NCBI RefSeq assembly: GCF_014195635.1
Contig: NZ_JACICC010000006.1
Location: forward strand, 124,001 to 188,000
Origin: Pseudochelatococcus contaminans
Lineage (GTDB): Bacteria > Pseudomonadota > Alphaproteobacteria > Rhizobiales > Beijerinckiaceae
Direction of reading: 5' to 3'
Length of the DNA stretch: 64,000 nucleotides
Of the stretch, positions 36,747 to 45,243 are shown in pieces (positions within the stretch are counted from its first letter, which is position 1; each line of letters opens with the position of its first letter). Position numbers and translations under genes: made by a program. The notes beneath the pieces are model-generated. The model did not search any database and was not told where the DNA came from. It saw nothing but the letters and a program-made list of their open reading frames with translations.

Positions 36747-37222
36747 GATACAAAAAGCCTCAGCTACGCACTTTTTTGCCCGGATAGAGCATGGTTGCTG
36801 TTTGTGAACGGACCCCGGAAAGGCCGCGCGTGCAGTTAAAATTCCCTTTTATATCCAGATGGATGCGTCCACCCCACAGCCAATTTGGTCAGGTCGGATG
36901 ACACTTTTAACAATATTTTTTATCAATATACTATAAAAATAGATTGTCAACGGTGACGGAAGGCTGTTCGCATGCGGCATTTCGCATGTCACGAGGCGGC
37001 AGTCAGGTTGGCAATGCAATTTTTATCAAGGCGCTGGCGGTTCATGCTCGCTGGCTCGGTCGTCACTATGAAGGCGACGTGCGTGTCAACGGGGAAGCGC
37101 AGGCCCAATTTACCTTGATAAAAGCTGCAAGCCGCAGTGCTAACGGGCGTACTGCCCAGCCCAAAAAACCAATGGAGATCGGCAAGCCTTATGACAGCAG
37201 TACCGACAAGGACACGACTGCA
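36747..37222. other. 476-base intergenic region upstream of the sulfur cluster
   Basis: A short AT-rich tract around 36900-36945 probably marks the promoter of the leftward cluster. A 95-residue plus-strand frame (36944-37231, TTG start) has no ribosome site and no recognisable motif, and it runs into the 3' end of the metR-like gene, so I do not call it. Confidence 0.4.
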
Positions 37223-38110
37223 TCAGGCTGATGTCCGGCGCGACGTTTCAAGAAACCCGGCGATGAAATCGACAGCTTCATCGCCGCTTCTCAAGCCCAG
37301 ATGGATGCTCTTCTGGATGCCTGTCTTGCCGATCCTGACGGGACGAACGCCGAGCTTCGCCGCTTCCTGGCGAACAAGCCAGTTCGGAATGGCGCTGACG
37401 CCGCGGCCTGCCGCAACCAGTTGAAGCATCATCTCCGTTGTCTCGACATTTCGGTGGTGGCGCGGATGGCAATTGGCAGGCGCCAGAAATTGCGTGAATA
37501 CATCCAGCCGTTGCGGCGGTACCGCATACGTAAAAAGGGTTTCTTCCAGCAGGTCGGCAGGCTCGACGTGGTGTTGGAGTGAAAGCGGGTGATCGGCCGG
37601 AACGGCAAGCACGAGCTCGTAATCGAACACCGGTAAATAATGAATGCCCGGTGCCTCGATCGGATCTGGTGTGATCAGAATATCGATTTCGTATCCCGTC
37701 AACGCCGCCACACCGCCGGAGACGAATGACGTCGTCAATTCCAGATCCACATCCGGCCAGTCCATCAGGTAGGGCTTTGTAACGCCCATCAGCCACTGGT
37801 GGCAGGGATGGCATTCCATTCCGATTTTCAGAGAGCCTCGCTGGCCATAGCGATAATCCGACAAGACATCCTCAGCCCTTTCGAGTTGCGGCAGGATTCT
37901 GTGCGCGAGCGTCACGATGTAACGTCCGGCTTCGGTGAGGCGAAGATTGCGGCCGTCCTTCTCCCACATGGCTACGCCATAGCGTTCTTCGAGCTTGCGG
38001 ATCGTGTGGCTGAGCGCGGACTGGGTTACGTTCAGCCGTTCCGCCGCCGCCGTCAGACTGCCCAGGCGATCGACTTCGCGCAGGATCGACAGATGTTGTC
38101 TATCCAACAT
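37223..38110 (-). CDS. metR: MetR-like LysR-family regulator of methionine synthesis
   Basis: 295 residues. The N-terminal helix-turn-helix has the segment AAAERLNVTQSALSHTIRKL, and the effector domain has the MetR-specific stretches GMECHPCHQWL, LPVFDYELVLAVPADHPL and YAVPPQRLDV, closely parallel to E. coli MetR as I recall it. MetR proteins use homocysteine as coactivator and bind TGAA-N5-TTCA. One such site lies in front of the divergent mesX gene. The leader of this gene carries a cobalamin riboswitch on the same strand, so expression should fall when B12 is plentiful (inference). Confidence 0.82.
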   Translation of the reverse strand: MLDRQHLSILREVDRLGSLTAAAERLNVTQSALSHTIRKLEERYGVAMWEKDGRNLRLTEAGRYIVTLAHRILPQLERAEDVLSDYRYGQRGSLKIGMECHPCHQWLMGVTKPYLMDWPDVDLELTTSFVSGGVAALTGYEIDILITPDPIEAPGIHYLPVFDYELVLAVPADHPLSLQHHVEPADLLEETLFTYAVPPQRLDVFTQFLAPANCHPRHHRNVETTEMMLQLVAAGRGVSAIPNWLVRQEAAKLGVRPVRIGKTGIQKSIHLGLRSGDEAVDFIAGFLETSRRTSA

Positions 38111-38278
38111 GGTTATGCCCGCCCTGGCTCAAAGAGAGAGGGGCCGGCCGGGGCGCTATCGCGGACGGAAACCGGATGGCGCTCCTTCTCGACCGTCATT
38201 GTTTCTGTCATTGGCACCGCCATCAGGTTGCGGCAGGGCAGTGGCACGACGCAGAGACGAGGGCACCAAAATGCCGAT

Positions 38279-38312
38279 CGAAAAAGCGGCACTCCGGGAC
38301 ACCCCGCCCGTG
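38279..38312 (-). promoter_or_regulatory. Possible expression platform of the cobalamin riboswitch
   Basis: Read on the minus strand, a GC-rich segment able to form small hairpins (CGGG/CCCG; GCGG/CCGC) is followed by five T residues at 38285-38281. It lies just downstream of the B12 aptamer and could act as a conditional terminator. The pairing is imperfect, so this is a suggestion only. Confidence 0.4.
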
Positions 38313-38321
38313 GACGTTATC

Positions 38322-38492
38322 TATCGCGGCAGGTTTCCTGGCTTACGGGTCGTCGCTCCCGTCCGTCTTCCCGATGCATGCCTCAGTGACATGGATGGAC
38401 TTTCGCTCGCCGCTTACAGTTGCGGGGGCAGCTCCGGCATCTGACCGAATTCCCTCTTAGCTCCAGACTTTCGCCCAAAGAACCACGATGAT
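38322..38492 (-). promoter_or_regulatory. Cobalamin (B12) riboswitch upstream of the metR-like gene
   Basis: On the minus strand the conserved core GCCCCCGCAACTGTAAGCGG is exact (around 38412-38431), followed by GCGAAAGTCC, a GTCACTG segment, CGGGAAG, and the B12 box AGCCAGGAAACCTGCC at 38328-38343. This is the standard order for an adenosylcobalamin-type aptamer. The only gene downstream on that strand is the metR-like regulator, about 218 bases from the box. The 5' limit is approximate. Confidence 0.9.
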
Positions 38493-38671
38493 GAATGAAT
38501 GTCGCATGTCGCTTCGGTGGTCAAGGCATCTATCACGGAACAGATATTCGGCTGGCTCCGCAGGGGTCACAAGCTGGTCGGGCAACTCGATAGCTCCATC
38601 GCTTCACCTCAGAACGGCTTGCAGGACAACGATATTCTGAAATTTGAAAACGTTACCCAAATGCCTAATCA

Positions 38672-38684
38672 TGAATATGATTCA
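38672..38684. promoter_or_regulatory. MetR-box palindrome upstream of mesX
   Basis: TGAATATGATTCA fits TGAA-N5-TTCA exactly. Its centre is about 66 bases before the transcription start predicted from the TATAAT at 38732, the usual position of a LysR-type recognition site. A partial second element, TTCAATGAA, follows at 38688-38696. Confidence 0.7.
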
Positions 38685-38731
38685 TGCTTCAATGAAATAA
38701 AACCATTTTTAGTCATGCGATGGCTTGGGCA

Positions 38732-38737
38732 TATAAT
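38732..38737 (+). promoter_or_regulatory. Predicted -10 box of the mesX-mesD promoter
   Basis: A consensus TATAAT hexamer with no good -35 partner, as expected for an activator-dependent promoter. It would give a leader of about 120 bases before mesX. Confidence 0.5.
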
Positions 38738-38862
38738 GCGCACCACCTTTGACTGTAGACAGTATCAAGACTGCTCACAGAGACAGCCTCAGAAATCTGG
38801 AAACTCCGCTAGCTTTAACAATAAATACAGGTTTGTCTCGGAATTTAGGATGCAAGATCGCA

Positions 38863-39846
38863 ATGAGTGACGAATTTACTTTTAATATTAAGAGCATCCG
38901 CTTTGACGAGGATTATCACCCCTCGGAAAATACGCGTATCACCACCAATTTTGCCAATTTGGCGCGAGGAGACAACCGGCAAGAGAACTTGCGCAAGGCC
39001 CTCAGGATGATCGACAACCGTTTCAATAATCTGGCGCATTGGGATAACCCAAAAGCAGACCGATATTCCGTCGAAATTGAAATCATTTCCGTCGAGATGA
39101 GTATCAATGCCGGAGGCAGTCATGATGCCTTCCCGCTCATCGAGATATTGAAAACAGGCATCGTTGATAAAAAAACGAACAAACGCATTGAGGGCGTTGT
39201 AGGGAATAACTTCTCCTCCTACGTGCGAGATTATGATTTTAGCGTATTGCTGCGAGAGCACAATCAGAACCAATCAGGATCAAGTGCTCCAGATGGTTTT
39301 GGGGATCTGCATGGGAAGTTATTCCAACGCTTCCTGAGTTCAAGCGTTTACAAAGATAATTTCAATAAGATGCCTGTCATCTGTCTCAGTGCATCAACCA
39401 GCAAGACATACCATCGCACCGAAAATCAGCATCCTGTATTGGGTGTCGAATACAAACAGAACGAGTTGTCGTCGACAGATCAATATTTTGCAAAAATGGG
39501 ATTGCAGGTTCGCTATTTCATGCCTCCGAATAGCGTCGCACCTCTGGCGTTTTATTTCACTGGCGACCTGCTTAACGATTATACAAATCTTGAGCTTATC
39601 AGCACCATCAGCACGATGGAGGCTTTTCAAAAGATTTATCGGCCCGAGATCTATAATGCCAATTCTGCGGCAGGGGCCATTTACCAGCCAAGTTTGAAGC
39701 ACGCAGACTACTCGCTCACCCAAATTGTCTATGATCGCGAAGAGCGTAGCCGATTGGCTGTTGAGCAGGGAAGGTTTGCTGAGGAATACTTTATCAAACC
39801 ATACAAGACCATTCTCGATCAATGGTCTGCTCATTACGTCATTTGA
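38863..39846 (+). CDS. mesX: DUF1852 putative oxygenase MesX, partner of MesD methionine synthase
   Basis: 327 residues, recognised as the DUF1852 family. FTFNIKSIRFDEDYHPSENT at the N-terminus and the long polar body are typical, and position directly before a short MetE-like gene is the family's signature context. Published genetics on folate-independent methionine synthases found that MesD needs MesX and oxygen, and proposed MesX as an oxygenase; the chemistry is not settled. ATG 38863 has AGGA about eleven bases upstream. Codons are visibly richer in A and T than in the flanking genes, suggesting acquisition by transfer. It precedes mesD by 25 bases. Confidence 0.88.
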   Translation: MSDEFTFNIKSIRFDEDYHPSENTRITTNFANLARGDNRQENLRKALRMIDNRFNNLAHWDNPKADRYSVEIEIISVEMSINAGGSHDAFPLIEILKTGIVDKKTNKRIEGVVGNNFSSYVRDYDFSVLLREHNQNQSGSSAPDGFGDLHGKLFQRFLSSSVYKDNFNKMPVICLSASTSKTYHRTENQHPVLGVEYKQNELSSTDQYFAKMGLQVRYFMPPNSVAPLAFYFTGDLLNDYTNLELISTISTMEAFQKIYRPEIYNANSAAGAIYQPSLKHADYSLTQIVYDREERSRLAVEQGRFAEEYFIKPYKTILDQWSAHYVI

Positions 39847-39871
39847 TAACCGAAACGCAAGGTTGCCTGTT

Positions 39872-40900
39872 ATGAAAACATTGTTGCCCACATCAACCGC
39901 CGGCAGCTTGCCAAAGCCGTCCTGGCTCGCCCAACCTGAGACACTTTGGTCGCCCTGGAAATTGCAGGATGAGCAATTGGTTGAGGGCAAACACGATGCT
40001 CTGCGTTTGTCCCTGGACGATCAGCAACAGGCAGGCATTGATATTGTCAGTGACGGTGAGCAAACGCGTCAACATTTCGTCACTACATTCATCGAGCACC
40101 TCAGCGGCGTTGATTTCGAAAACCGCGAGACTGTCAGAATTCGTAATCGCTACGATGCGAGCGTGCCGACGGTTGTTGGCGATGTATCTCGCCAGAAGCC
40201 AGTTTTCGTTGAAGATGCAAAGTTTTTACGTCAGCAGACCAAGAAGCCGATCAAGTGGGCCCTCCCTGGCCCCATGACTATGATAGATACGCTCTATGAT
40301 AGCCACTATAAGAGCCGTGAAAAACTGGCGTGGGAATTTGCCAAAATCCTCAATCAAGAGGCCAAAGAACTAGAGGCTGCTGGCGTCGATATCATCCAGT
40401 TTGATGAGCCTGCGTTCAATGTTTTCTTTGATGAGGTCAATGATTGGGGGGTCGCTACCTTAGAGAAGGCAATTGAAGGGCTCAAATGTGAAACGGCTGT
40501 ACATATTTGTTATGGCTACGGCATCAAAGCCAATACAGATTGGAAAAAGACTTTGGGGTCGGAGTGGCGGCACTATGAAGAAACTTTCCCCAAACTGCAA
40601 AAGTCTAATATCGATCTAATCTCACTGGAATGTCAGAATTCTCACGTTCCTATGGATCTAATTGAACTTATTCGAGGCAAGAAAGTAATGGTAGGGGCCA
40701 TTGATGTGGCAACCAGCACCATTGAAACACCGGAGGAAGTCGCCAATACGCTACGAAAAGCGCTCCAGTTTGTGGATGCCGACAAGCTCTATCCGTGCAC
40801 CAACTGTGGCATGGCGCCCTTGTCTCGTCGAGTGGCAAGAGGCAAGCTAAATGCTTTAAGCGCAGGCGCAGAAATCATCCGGAGAGAACTGTCAGCTTAG
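39872..40900 (+). CDS. mesD: Folate-independent methionine synthase MesD (short MetE-like)
   Basis: 342 residues, corresponding to the catalytic half of MetE without its N-terminal folate-binding domain. Expected zinc ligands are present: H211 and C213 (HICYG), E253 (SLECQN) and C312 (PCTNCGMAP). It methylates homocysteine to methionine using a methyl donor other than methyl-tetrahydrofolate, and family members act with MesX. The start ATG 39872 has a weak AAGG site upstream. Like mesX it is AT-richer than neighbouring genes. A strong terminator lies about 330 bases downstream. Confidence 0.88.
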   Translation: MKTLLPTSTAGSLPKPSWLAQPETLWSPWKLQDEQLVEGKHDALRLSLDDQQQAGIDIVSDGEQTRQHFVTTFIEHLSGVDFENRETVRIRNRYDASVPTVVGDVSRQKPVFVEDAKFLRQQTKKPIKWALPGPMTMIDTLYDSHYKSREKLAWEFAKILNQEAKELEAAGVDIIQFDEPAFNVFFDEVNDWGVATLEKAIEGLKCETAVHICYGYGIKANTDWKKTLGSEWRHYEETFPKLQKSNIDLISLECQNSHVPMDLIELIRGKKVMVGAIDVATSTIETPEEVANTLRKALQFVDADKLYPCTNCGMAPLSRRVARGKLNALSAGAEIIRRELSA

Positions 40901-41229
40901 CATTACAGTTGCGATTTCGGCGGATGGAACGATGTCTGGACGACTTCGTAAAGATGATGACGAAGCTTGATGACGCATTGTTGTCGGGGTCGTCACGTTC
41001 AAGGATGGAAGCGAATGCTTGTTCCGCGAGGAGGCCGACGAAGTTCCCCGCCGCATTGACGAAGCGAACGGCCTTCCCGGCACCATGCCCACACACAACC
41101 ACGGTCGGACAGTCCCGGCGCATCGTCTTGGCTGGCGGGAGTGATTGAGATCGGCCGGGACGTTGTGGTTGGCACTGCCTCGCCCCCGCCGATAGCGCGA
41201 CCGTATGCCCTGTGGCCGTCGCTTCCTTG
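40901..41229. other. Unassigned stretch between mesD and its terminator
   Basis: About 330 bases whose base composition returns to the GC-rich background. Short open frames exist on both strands (for example 40875-41123 minus and 41141 onward plus), but none has a ribosome site with a recognisable product. It may be the remnant of a gene or the edge of the mesXD insertion. Confidence 0.4.
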
Positions 41230-41261
41230 CCCGCCAGCCCGCAAAGCTGGCGGGTCTTTTT
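41230..41261 (+). terminator. Rho-independent terminator (mesX-mesD side)
   Basis: CCCGCCAGC and GCTGGCGGG form a nine-base-pair stem with a seven-base loop, followed by TCTTTTT. The T-run is on the plus strand, so it ends rightward transcription arriving from mesXD. Confidence 0.88.
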
Positions 41262-41275
41262 CGTGCGGGCGGATT

Positions 41276-42019
41276 TTACAATTTGGGCTTAGGCGCGGCC
41301 TTCATTTCTTGCTGCTGGGCCTCCGCAGCGCCTTTCTTGATAATGTCCTGCACCCTGAGCGCATTCTGCCCTACCGCAACGTGATCCACGAGAGTAATCC
41401 CCAAGGCAACCGCAAGATTTTGGTTCGCCATACTGTTGGCAACGATCGCACTGAAGGTCGTGCCGCACTCGTCCCGCACGCGATTTGCCATGAGACTCCC
41501 ATTCTGCGGCGTACTCACGATCTCTTGCGACTGAGAATTACAATAATATCCTTCTTTTTTGCGGCGATCAAAACCCCAGTCCAGAAGCAACTGGTAGACG
41601 CCCACGGTGTCCTTGAATTGAGGCTGCCCCGCTTTGGCTATCAGGCCCGCTTCGATATCGGCCAGGAGAGGCTCTTCCTTGTCCTTGAATCTCTGGTCTC
41701 TTGAAATGGCCAGGATCGGGTAGGGCGCGACCACCGAAGTGATGATCAATACTTTATCTTTTCCGTCCTTGCTCACCGCCGCAGCACCGAAGGTCATCTC
41801 GTCCGATCTGAACGGCCCCGAGCTGACGGAGCCCTTCGTCACATCGAACTTATAATCATTGCCGCTGTCCTTGAGCTTCTTCTGCGCCGTCTCAAGGCTG
41901 TCGCCGAGCCTGACGCCCAATATGTCGGCATTCTGCACCGTCTGCGCCTGTGCCGGGAGACCGGACGCGAGGGCAATGATAGCAATTGATAGGGCTTTAA
42001 AGAAAGGGGATGCGCGCAT
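41276..42019 (-). CDS. Secreted protein of unknown function
   Basis: 247 residues with a signal peptide (FKALSIAIIALASGLPAQA, cleavage before QTVQN). The mature part opens ILGVRLGDSLETAQKKLKDSG, a pattern seen in small periplasmic proteins with repeated beta-hairpin modules, and includes two cysteines (YYCNSQS and DECGTT) that could form a disulfide. No enzyme motif is recognised. ATG 42019 has GGAGAG just upstream; the GTG at 42025 overlaps that site. It stands between the mesXD terminator and tRNA-Ser. Confidence 0.65.
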   Translation of the reverse strand: MRASPFFKALSIAIIALASGLPAQAQTVQNADILGVRLGDSLETAQKKLKDSGNDYKFDVTKGSVSSGPFRSDEMTFGAAAVSKDGKDKVLIITSVVAPYPILAISRDQRFKDKEEPLLADIEAGLIAKAGQPQFKDTVGVYQLLLDWGFDRRKKEGYYCNSQSQEIVSTPQNGSLMANRVRDECGTTFSAIVANSMANQNLAVALGITLVDHVAVGQNALRVQDIIKKGAAEAQQQEMKAAPKPKL

Positions 42020-42211
42020 AAACACTCTCCGGCCGGAATAGACGAATGGCCTTTACCCTATTGATGGAGTGCGATGCCGCCATAACGAAAGCAGCGGCCG
42101 CGCGAGCCCCCAAATGTGGCATGAAGCCCCGATCCTACCGCCTGATTTCCTGTAGTAGATCGTGAGTGAGGATTTTCAGAAACCAAAAACATCAATAAAA
42201 TCAATAGAGTA

Positions 42212-42304
42212 TGGCGGAGACGGAGGGATTCGAACCCTCGATAGGACGTTAAATCCTATAACGGTTTAGCAAACCGCCGCCTTCAGCCACTCGGCCACGT
42301 CTCC
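42212..42304 (-). tRNA. tRNA-Ser (anticodon GCT)
   Basis: Read on the minus strand it begins GGAGACGTGGCCGAG, has the anticodon stem-loop CGGTTTGCTAAACCG with GCT, a long class II variable arm, the T-loop GGTTCGAATCC, and an encoded CCA end. The acceptor stem GGAGACG/CGTCTCC pairs fully. It decodes AGC and AGT. Confidence 0.97.
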
Positions 42305-42480
42305 ATGGGATGCCTTATTTGCAGATAACCCGATCGCGGTCAACTGACTTCATAAAATAAACGTGGAAAAGAGGCTTTCCGGCCAGTTTGCCAGCATATT
42401 ATGGTTCGGAAGCGCTTCTGGCCAATCAAAAATCGCCCGCGAAATCAACCTTCATAAAACTTTACAACGGGGCATTGGGC

Positions 42481-42515
42481 GAATTAAAAGCCCCTGCCAC
42501 GATAGCGACAGGGGC
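42481..42515 (-). terminator. Rho-independent terminator of the acid phosphatase gene
   Basis: On the minus strand GCCCCTG and CAGGGGC pair around a 12-base interior, followed by TTTTAATT. It starts 18 bases after the phosphatase stop codon. Confidence 0.8.
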
Positions 42516-42532
42516 CAGTGAAGTCGGGTCAC

Positions 42533-43855
42533 TTACTGCTGTGCGGCGAGGGCTGCTTCATACAGGTTGATACGCTGCCAAAAACCCGTTTCCGGGTCTT
42601 GGGAGTCCAGCGGGTAGCCAGAGGAAAGCGCCGTGTTCTTCAGCGCTTCCCTGCGCTTTTCTGGGGAAACGTTTGGCACAAGAGCGTCCAACAGCGCTTC
42701 CGCGCCTTCCGGCACCTGCATTTCAGCGGTCGTCAGGCCGGATGGCGGCAGGCCGTAGGTCAGGGTGAAGTTGAAGAACTGGCGTGCTTCAGGTGCGGTC
42801 CATGGGTCCGCGTCATTGCCCTGCGGCTTGGCGCATTCGGCAATGGTCGTACCGCATTCCTTTTCCAGGGCCGCACGCAGTTCGTCGCGCGCTTCATCGA
42901 AGAGCTTCTTGTAGTCGGGGTCGTTGAGGAAGTGGGCGACGTTGCGTTGCGAGACCATGCGGCTTCCAATCACGTCCAGCGGGTAGTGCACACCAAGCAC
43001 AAGGCGCGAGTAACCGTAACCCGCACCGCGCGCGACGAGCGGAAGAAACCGCTCCGGCAGCATTTGCGCCAGCAGCAGGCTGTCCGTGTTGCCGGTGTTG
43101 GTGTGACCGCTGGGATAAGAACCTTCCGAAGCGGAATAAGGAGCCCCGTCCTTGGCAACGTAGTTATCAGCCACAAGGCGGATGTTGTTGTTATCGATCA
43201 GGAACGGGCGCGGATAGTTGAAATGCGCCTTTGCCGCGCCGGTTTTGATCTCGGTCGACTTGATCAGCGCTGCTGCCTTGCCGATATCACCCTTTTCATA
43301 GGCACGCAGAAAGGCCGCGCCCAACTTGGGGCCAAGGGCCTCGGGGAGGAAATAGAGATAGGGGATGGCATCCGCGTCGATAATCGCGTGTTCCTGCTGC
43401 GTGGGAGACGCCGACAGGTTCACGATAGTCACGGTGTTTTCGCTACGCTGAAGCTGCCAGCGCGGCAGAGGCCAGAACGGCGCAAGTATCTTGATACCAG
43501 CCTGCTGATTTTCTTTGACCTTGAAATCGTAGCCGGACGCTTTCAACCATTCTGCGTTTTCGAGCGGCGGATTCTGTACAGCATCGTCAATGCTCTTCTG
43601 CGTCAGTGCAATGTCTTTACCGCCTTTCAGCGTATTGATCATGGCCTCCGCGCGGCTGTCGAGCAGTTCCCGATACTCTTTGTTTGTATTAGCGGAAGTA
43701 AACGTGTCGGCAATAGCCGCCACCTGCTCCGGGAGTAATATTTGAATAGAAGGCGCCTCAAACGCAATAGCGTGAGAGACAAATAAAAATGATGGAACAA
43801 GAGCGCCAGCAAGCAGATGTTTCCTGAGGCCACGACGAATGTTCATGATTGCCAT
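42533..43855 (-). CDS. Class A acid phosphatase (PAP2 superfamily), secreted
   Basis: About 440 residues with a signal peptide ending SHAIA. The PAP2 signature is complete: KAHFNYPRP, GSYPSGHTNTG and SRLVLGVHYPLDVIGSR, supplying the catalytic His residues and phosphate-binding Lys/Arg/Ser. PhoN-type enzymes release phosphate from organic monoesters in the periplasm. This chain is longer than the typical 250 residues, with extra sequence at both ends. ATG 43855 and 43846 are both possible starts; neither has a strong ribosome site. Confidence 0.85.
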   Translation of the reverse strand: MAIMNIRRGLRKHLLAGALVPSFLFVSHAIAFEAPSIQILLPEQVAAIADTFTSANTNKEYRELLDSRAEAMINTLKGGKDIALTQKSIDDAVQNPPLENAEWLKASGYDFKVKENQQAGIKILAPFWPLPRWQLQRSENTVTIVNLSASPTQQEHAIIDADAIPYLYFLPEALGPKLGAAFLRAYEKGDIGKAAALIKSTEIKTGAAKAHFNYPRPFLIDNNNIRLVADNYVAKDGAPYSASEGSYPSGHTNTGNTDSLLLAQMLPERFLPLVARGAGYGYSRLVLGVHYPLDVIGSRMVSQRNVAHFLNDPDYKKLFDEARDELRAALEKECGTTIAECAKPQGNDADPWTAPEARQFFNFTLTYGLPPSGLTTAEMQVPEGAEALLDALVPNVSPEKRREALKNTALSSGYPLDSQDPETGFWQRINLYEAALAAQQ

Positions 43856-44073
43856 CCATGGTAAATTAATAGGGCAGGGCATAGTAATTATAATAATATA
43901 TATTTACAATTTTATGTCTCTAATGTTTTCTGGATGCATTTTTTAACATTATGTAAGTTTTTATCGGTATCCGTGATTTAATAATGAATTATATTCGATT
44001 AAGCAATTTTGTCTATTTGATATTAACGTGTTGCATACATGCAGATTTTTGTCGGCGGCATTATACTTGGCAC

Positions 44074-44754
44074 TCAGTTCTGGCTGCCAAAGTGATATGT
44101 CGCGAGAATGTTCTTTGTCTGGCCGTTGCTGTCCGCCTCTGCAATTCCTATTCCGAGCGCCTTGATCTCTTTGTTTGAAATCGTTTCACCGTATTTTTCC
44201 ATGAACAGGCCGAGCTTGGCATGATCCGTTTTGGGCAGAAGCGTCACATGCGGAGTAAAGTTGTCGAAGACATTTGGGCTGCCATACTTTTCAAATGTCG
44301 CAAGCTTTTCCGGATAACTGTTGACCCACGATGGCAGGGCAGGGGTCGGATTGCGAAAATTTGATACGGTATTCACGATATCGTTGGACAATTTCTGCAA
44401 TTCATCATCCGGAGCAACCGTTAACATCAACCAGTCGTCTCTGGTTTGCGAAAGTTCGGTAATTTCTACAGAGAAGGGCTGCCACCCGGTTGCGATTGCT
44501 TCAACTGCACTCTTCAGTTCATCCAAAGCGCTTTGCGGGTATTCAGTCAGATAAAGTGTGATATGCGGCTTGAAACCCTGTGCGGCCAAGCTTTCGATAC
44601 CGAATTCCTTGAGTTTACCGCTGACGTCATCAATGGTTTTATCAAGGTCAGTGCTTGGTATCAGAAAGACATCATAATTCTTGATATCAGCTGCAGCAAG
44701 AGAATGAACGCCCAGCCCAGCAAAGCACAAAATGGGAAGAAGGCACTTGAGCAT
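44074..44754 (-). CDS. Secreted 2H-phosphoesterase-like protein
   Basis: 226 residues with a signal peptide (MLKCLLPILCFAGLGVHSLA). The mature part has two H-x-T motifs in the expected context, KPHITLYLT (H64, T66) and TPHVTLLPK (H169, T171), the hallmark of the 2H fold found in 2',5'-RNA ligases and cyclic phosphodiesterases. Those enzymes are usually cytoplasmic, so an exported form would act on extracellular or periplasmic cyclic nucleotides or RNA ends. AAGGAT lies seven bases before ATG 44754; a longer start at 44781 would spoil the signal peptide. Confidence 0.7.
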   Translation of the reverse strand: MLKCLLPILCFAGLGVHSLAAADIKNYDVFLIPSTDLDKTIDDVSGKLKEFGIESLAAQGFKPHITLYLTEYPQSALDELKSAVEAIATGWQPFSVEITELSQTRDDWLMLTVAPDDELQKLSNDIVNTVSNFRNPTPALPSWVNSYPEKLATFEKYGSPNVFDNFTPHVTLLPKTDHAKLGLFMEKYGETISNKEIKALGIGIAEADSNGQTKNILATYHFGSQN

Positions 44755-45243
44755 GAAGGTATCCTTATTCCAACGCAGCATCCATCAAATAGCCAGCCTT
44801 AGCGTTGAAAATGATGATGCCATCAAAATATGACAGTCATTATTATGCCGGTAATTTTGAAAGTGAGAAATAGAGAAGCGGTGATCTTTTCCGGTCGGCG
44901 CACGGAGGCCGGGCCTTTATAAGCACTTTCCGTCAATTGTTTTGGCGAGCCGGCGCTTCTTCCGGTTTGAAAGTTTCCGGAGCCCCTTGATAAGATATCA
45001 TGTCAATAAAGCAATCAATATATAACATGTTCATAGTAAAAAAATATACAATAATAAAAGCGAAAATAAATTATAAATTTTTATTGTTTCATATTTATAA
45101 CAAATAATATTGAATTATTATTATCTAACTTTTTTACATTATAGTAATTATATATTATTTTTGTTGCCTTTTTATTGAGATTTTGCATAAATCATTTTGC
45201 CTGTTCGGCCGCTGGATATTAATGACAAGATGGGAATATAACG
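44755..45243. other. Very AT-rich 489-base region upstream of ftrA
   Basis: From about 44995 to 45190 the sequence is almost entirely A and T. It separates the 2H protein gene from ftrA and should hold the iron-responsive promoter of the ftr operon. I could not find a full Fur, RirA (TGA-N9-TCA) or Irr consensus that I would defend. Confidence 0.5.

Noticed and set aside
36944-37231. 95-residue plus-strand frame with TTG start
   Set aside because: No ribosome site, no motif, and it runs into the 3' end of the metR-like gene.
38111-38321. Leader peptide gene between the riboswitch and the metR-like gene
   Set aside because: No short frame with a ribosome site and regulatory codon run was found.
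38499-38870. 123-residue plus-strand frame overlapping the start of mesX
   Set aside because: It spans the MetR box, the predicted -10 box and the mesX start in another frame; no ribosome site.
40875-41123. Minus-strand frame after mesD considered as a flavin reductase partner for MesX
   Set aside because: No flavin-reductase motif is present and the frame overlaps the mesD end; nothing supports the idea.
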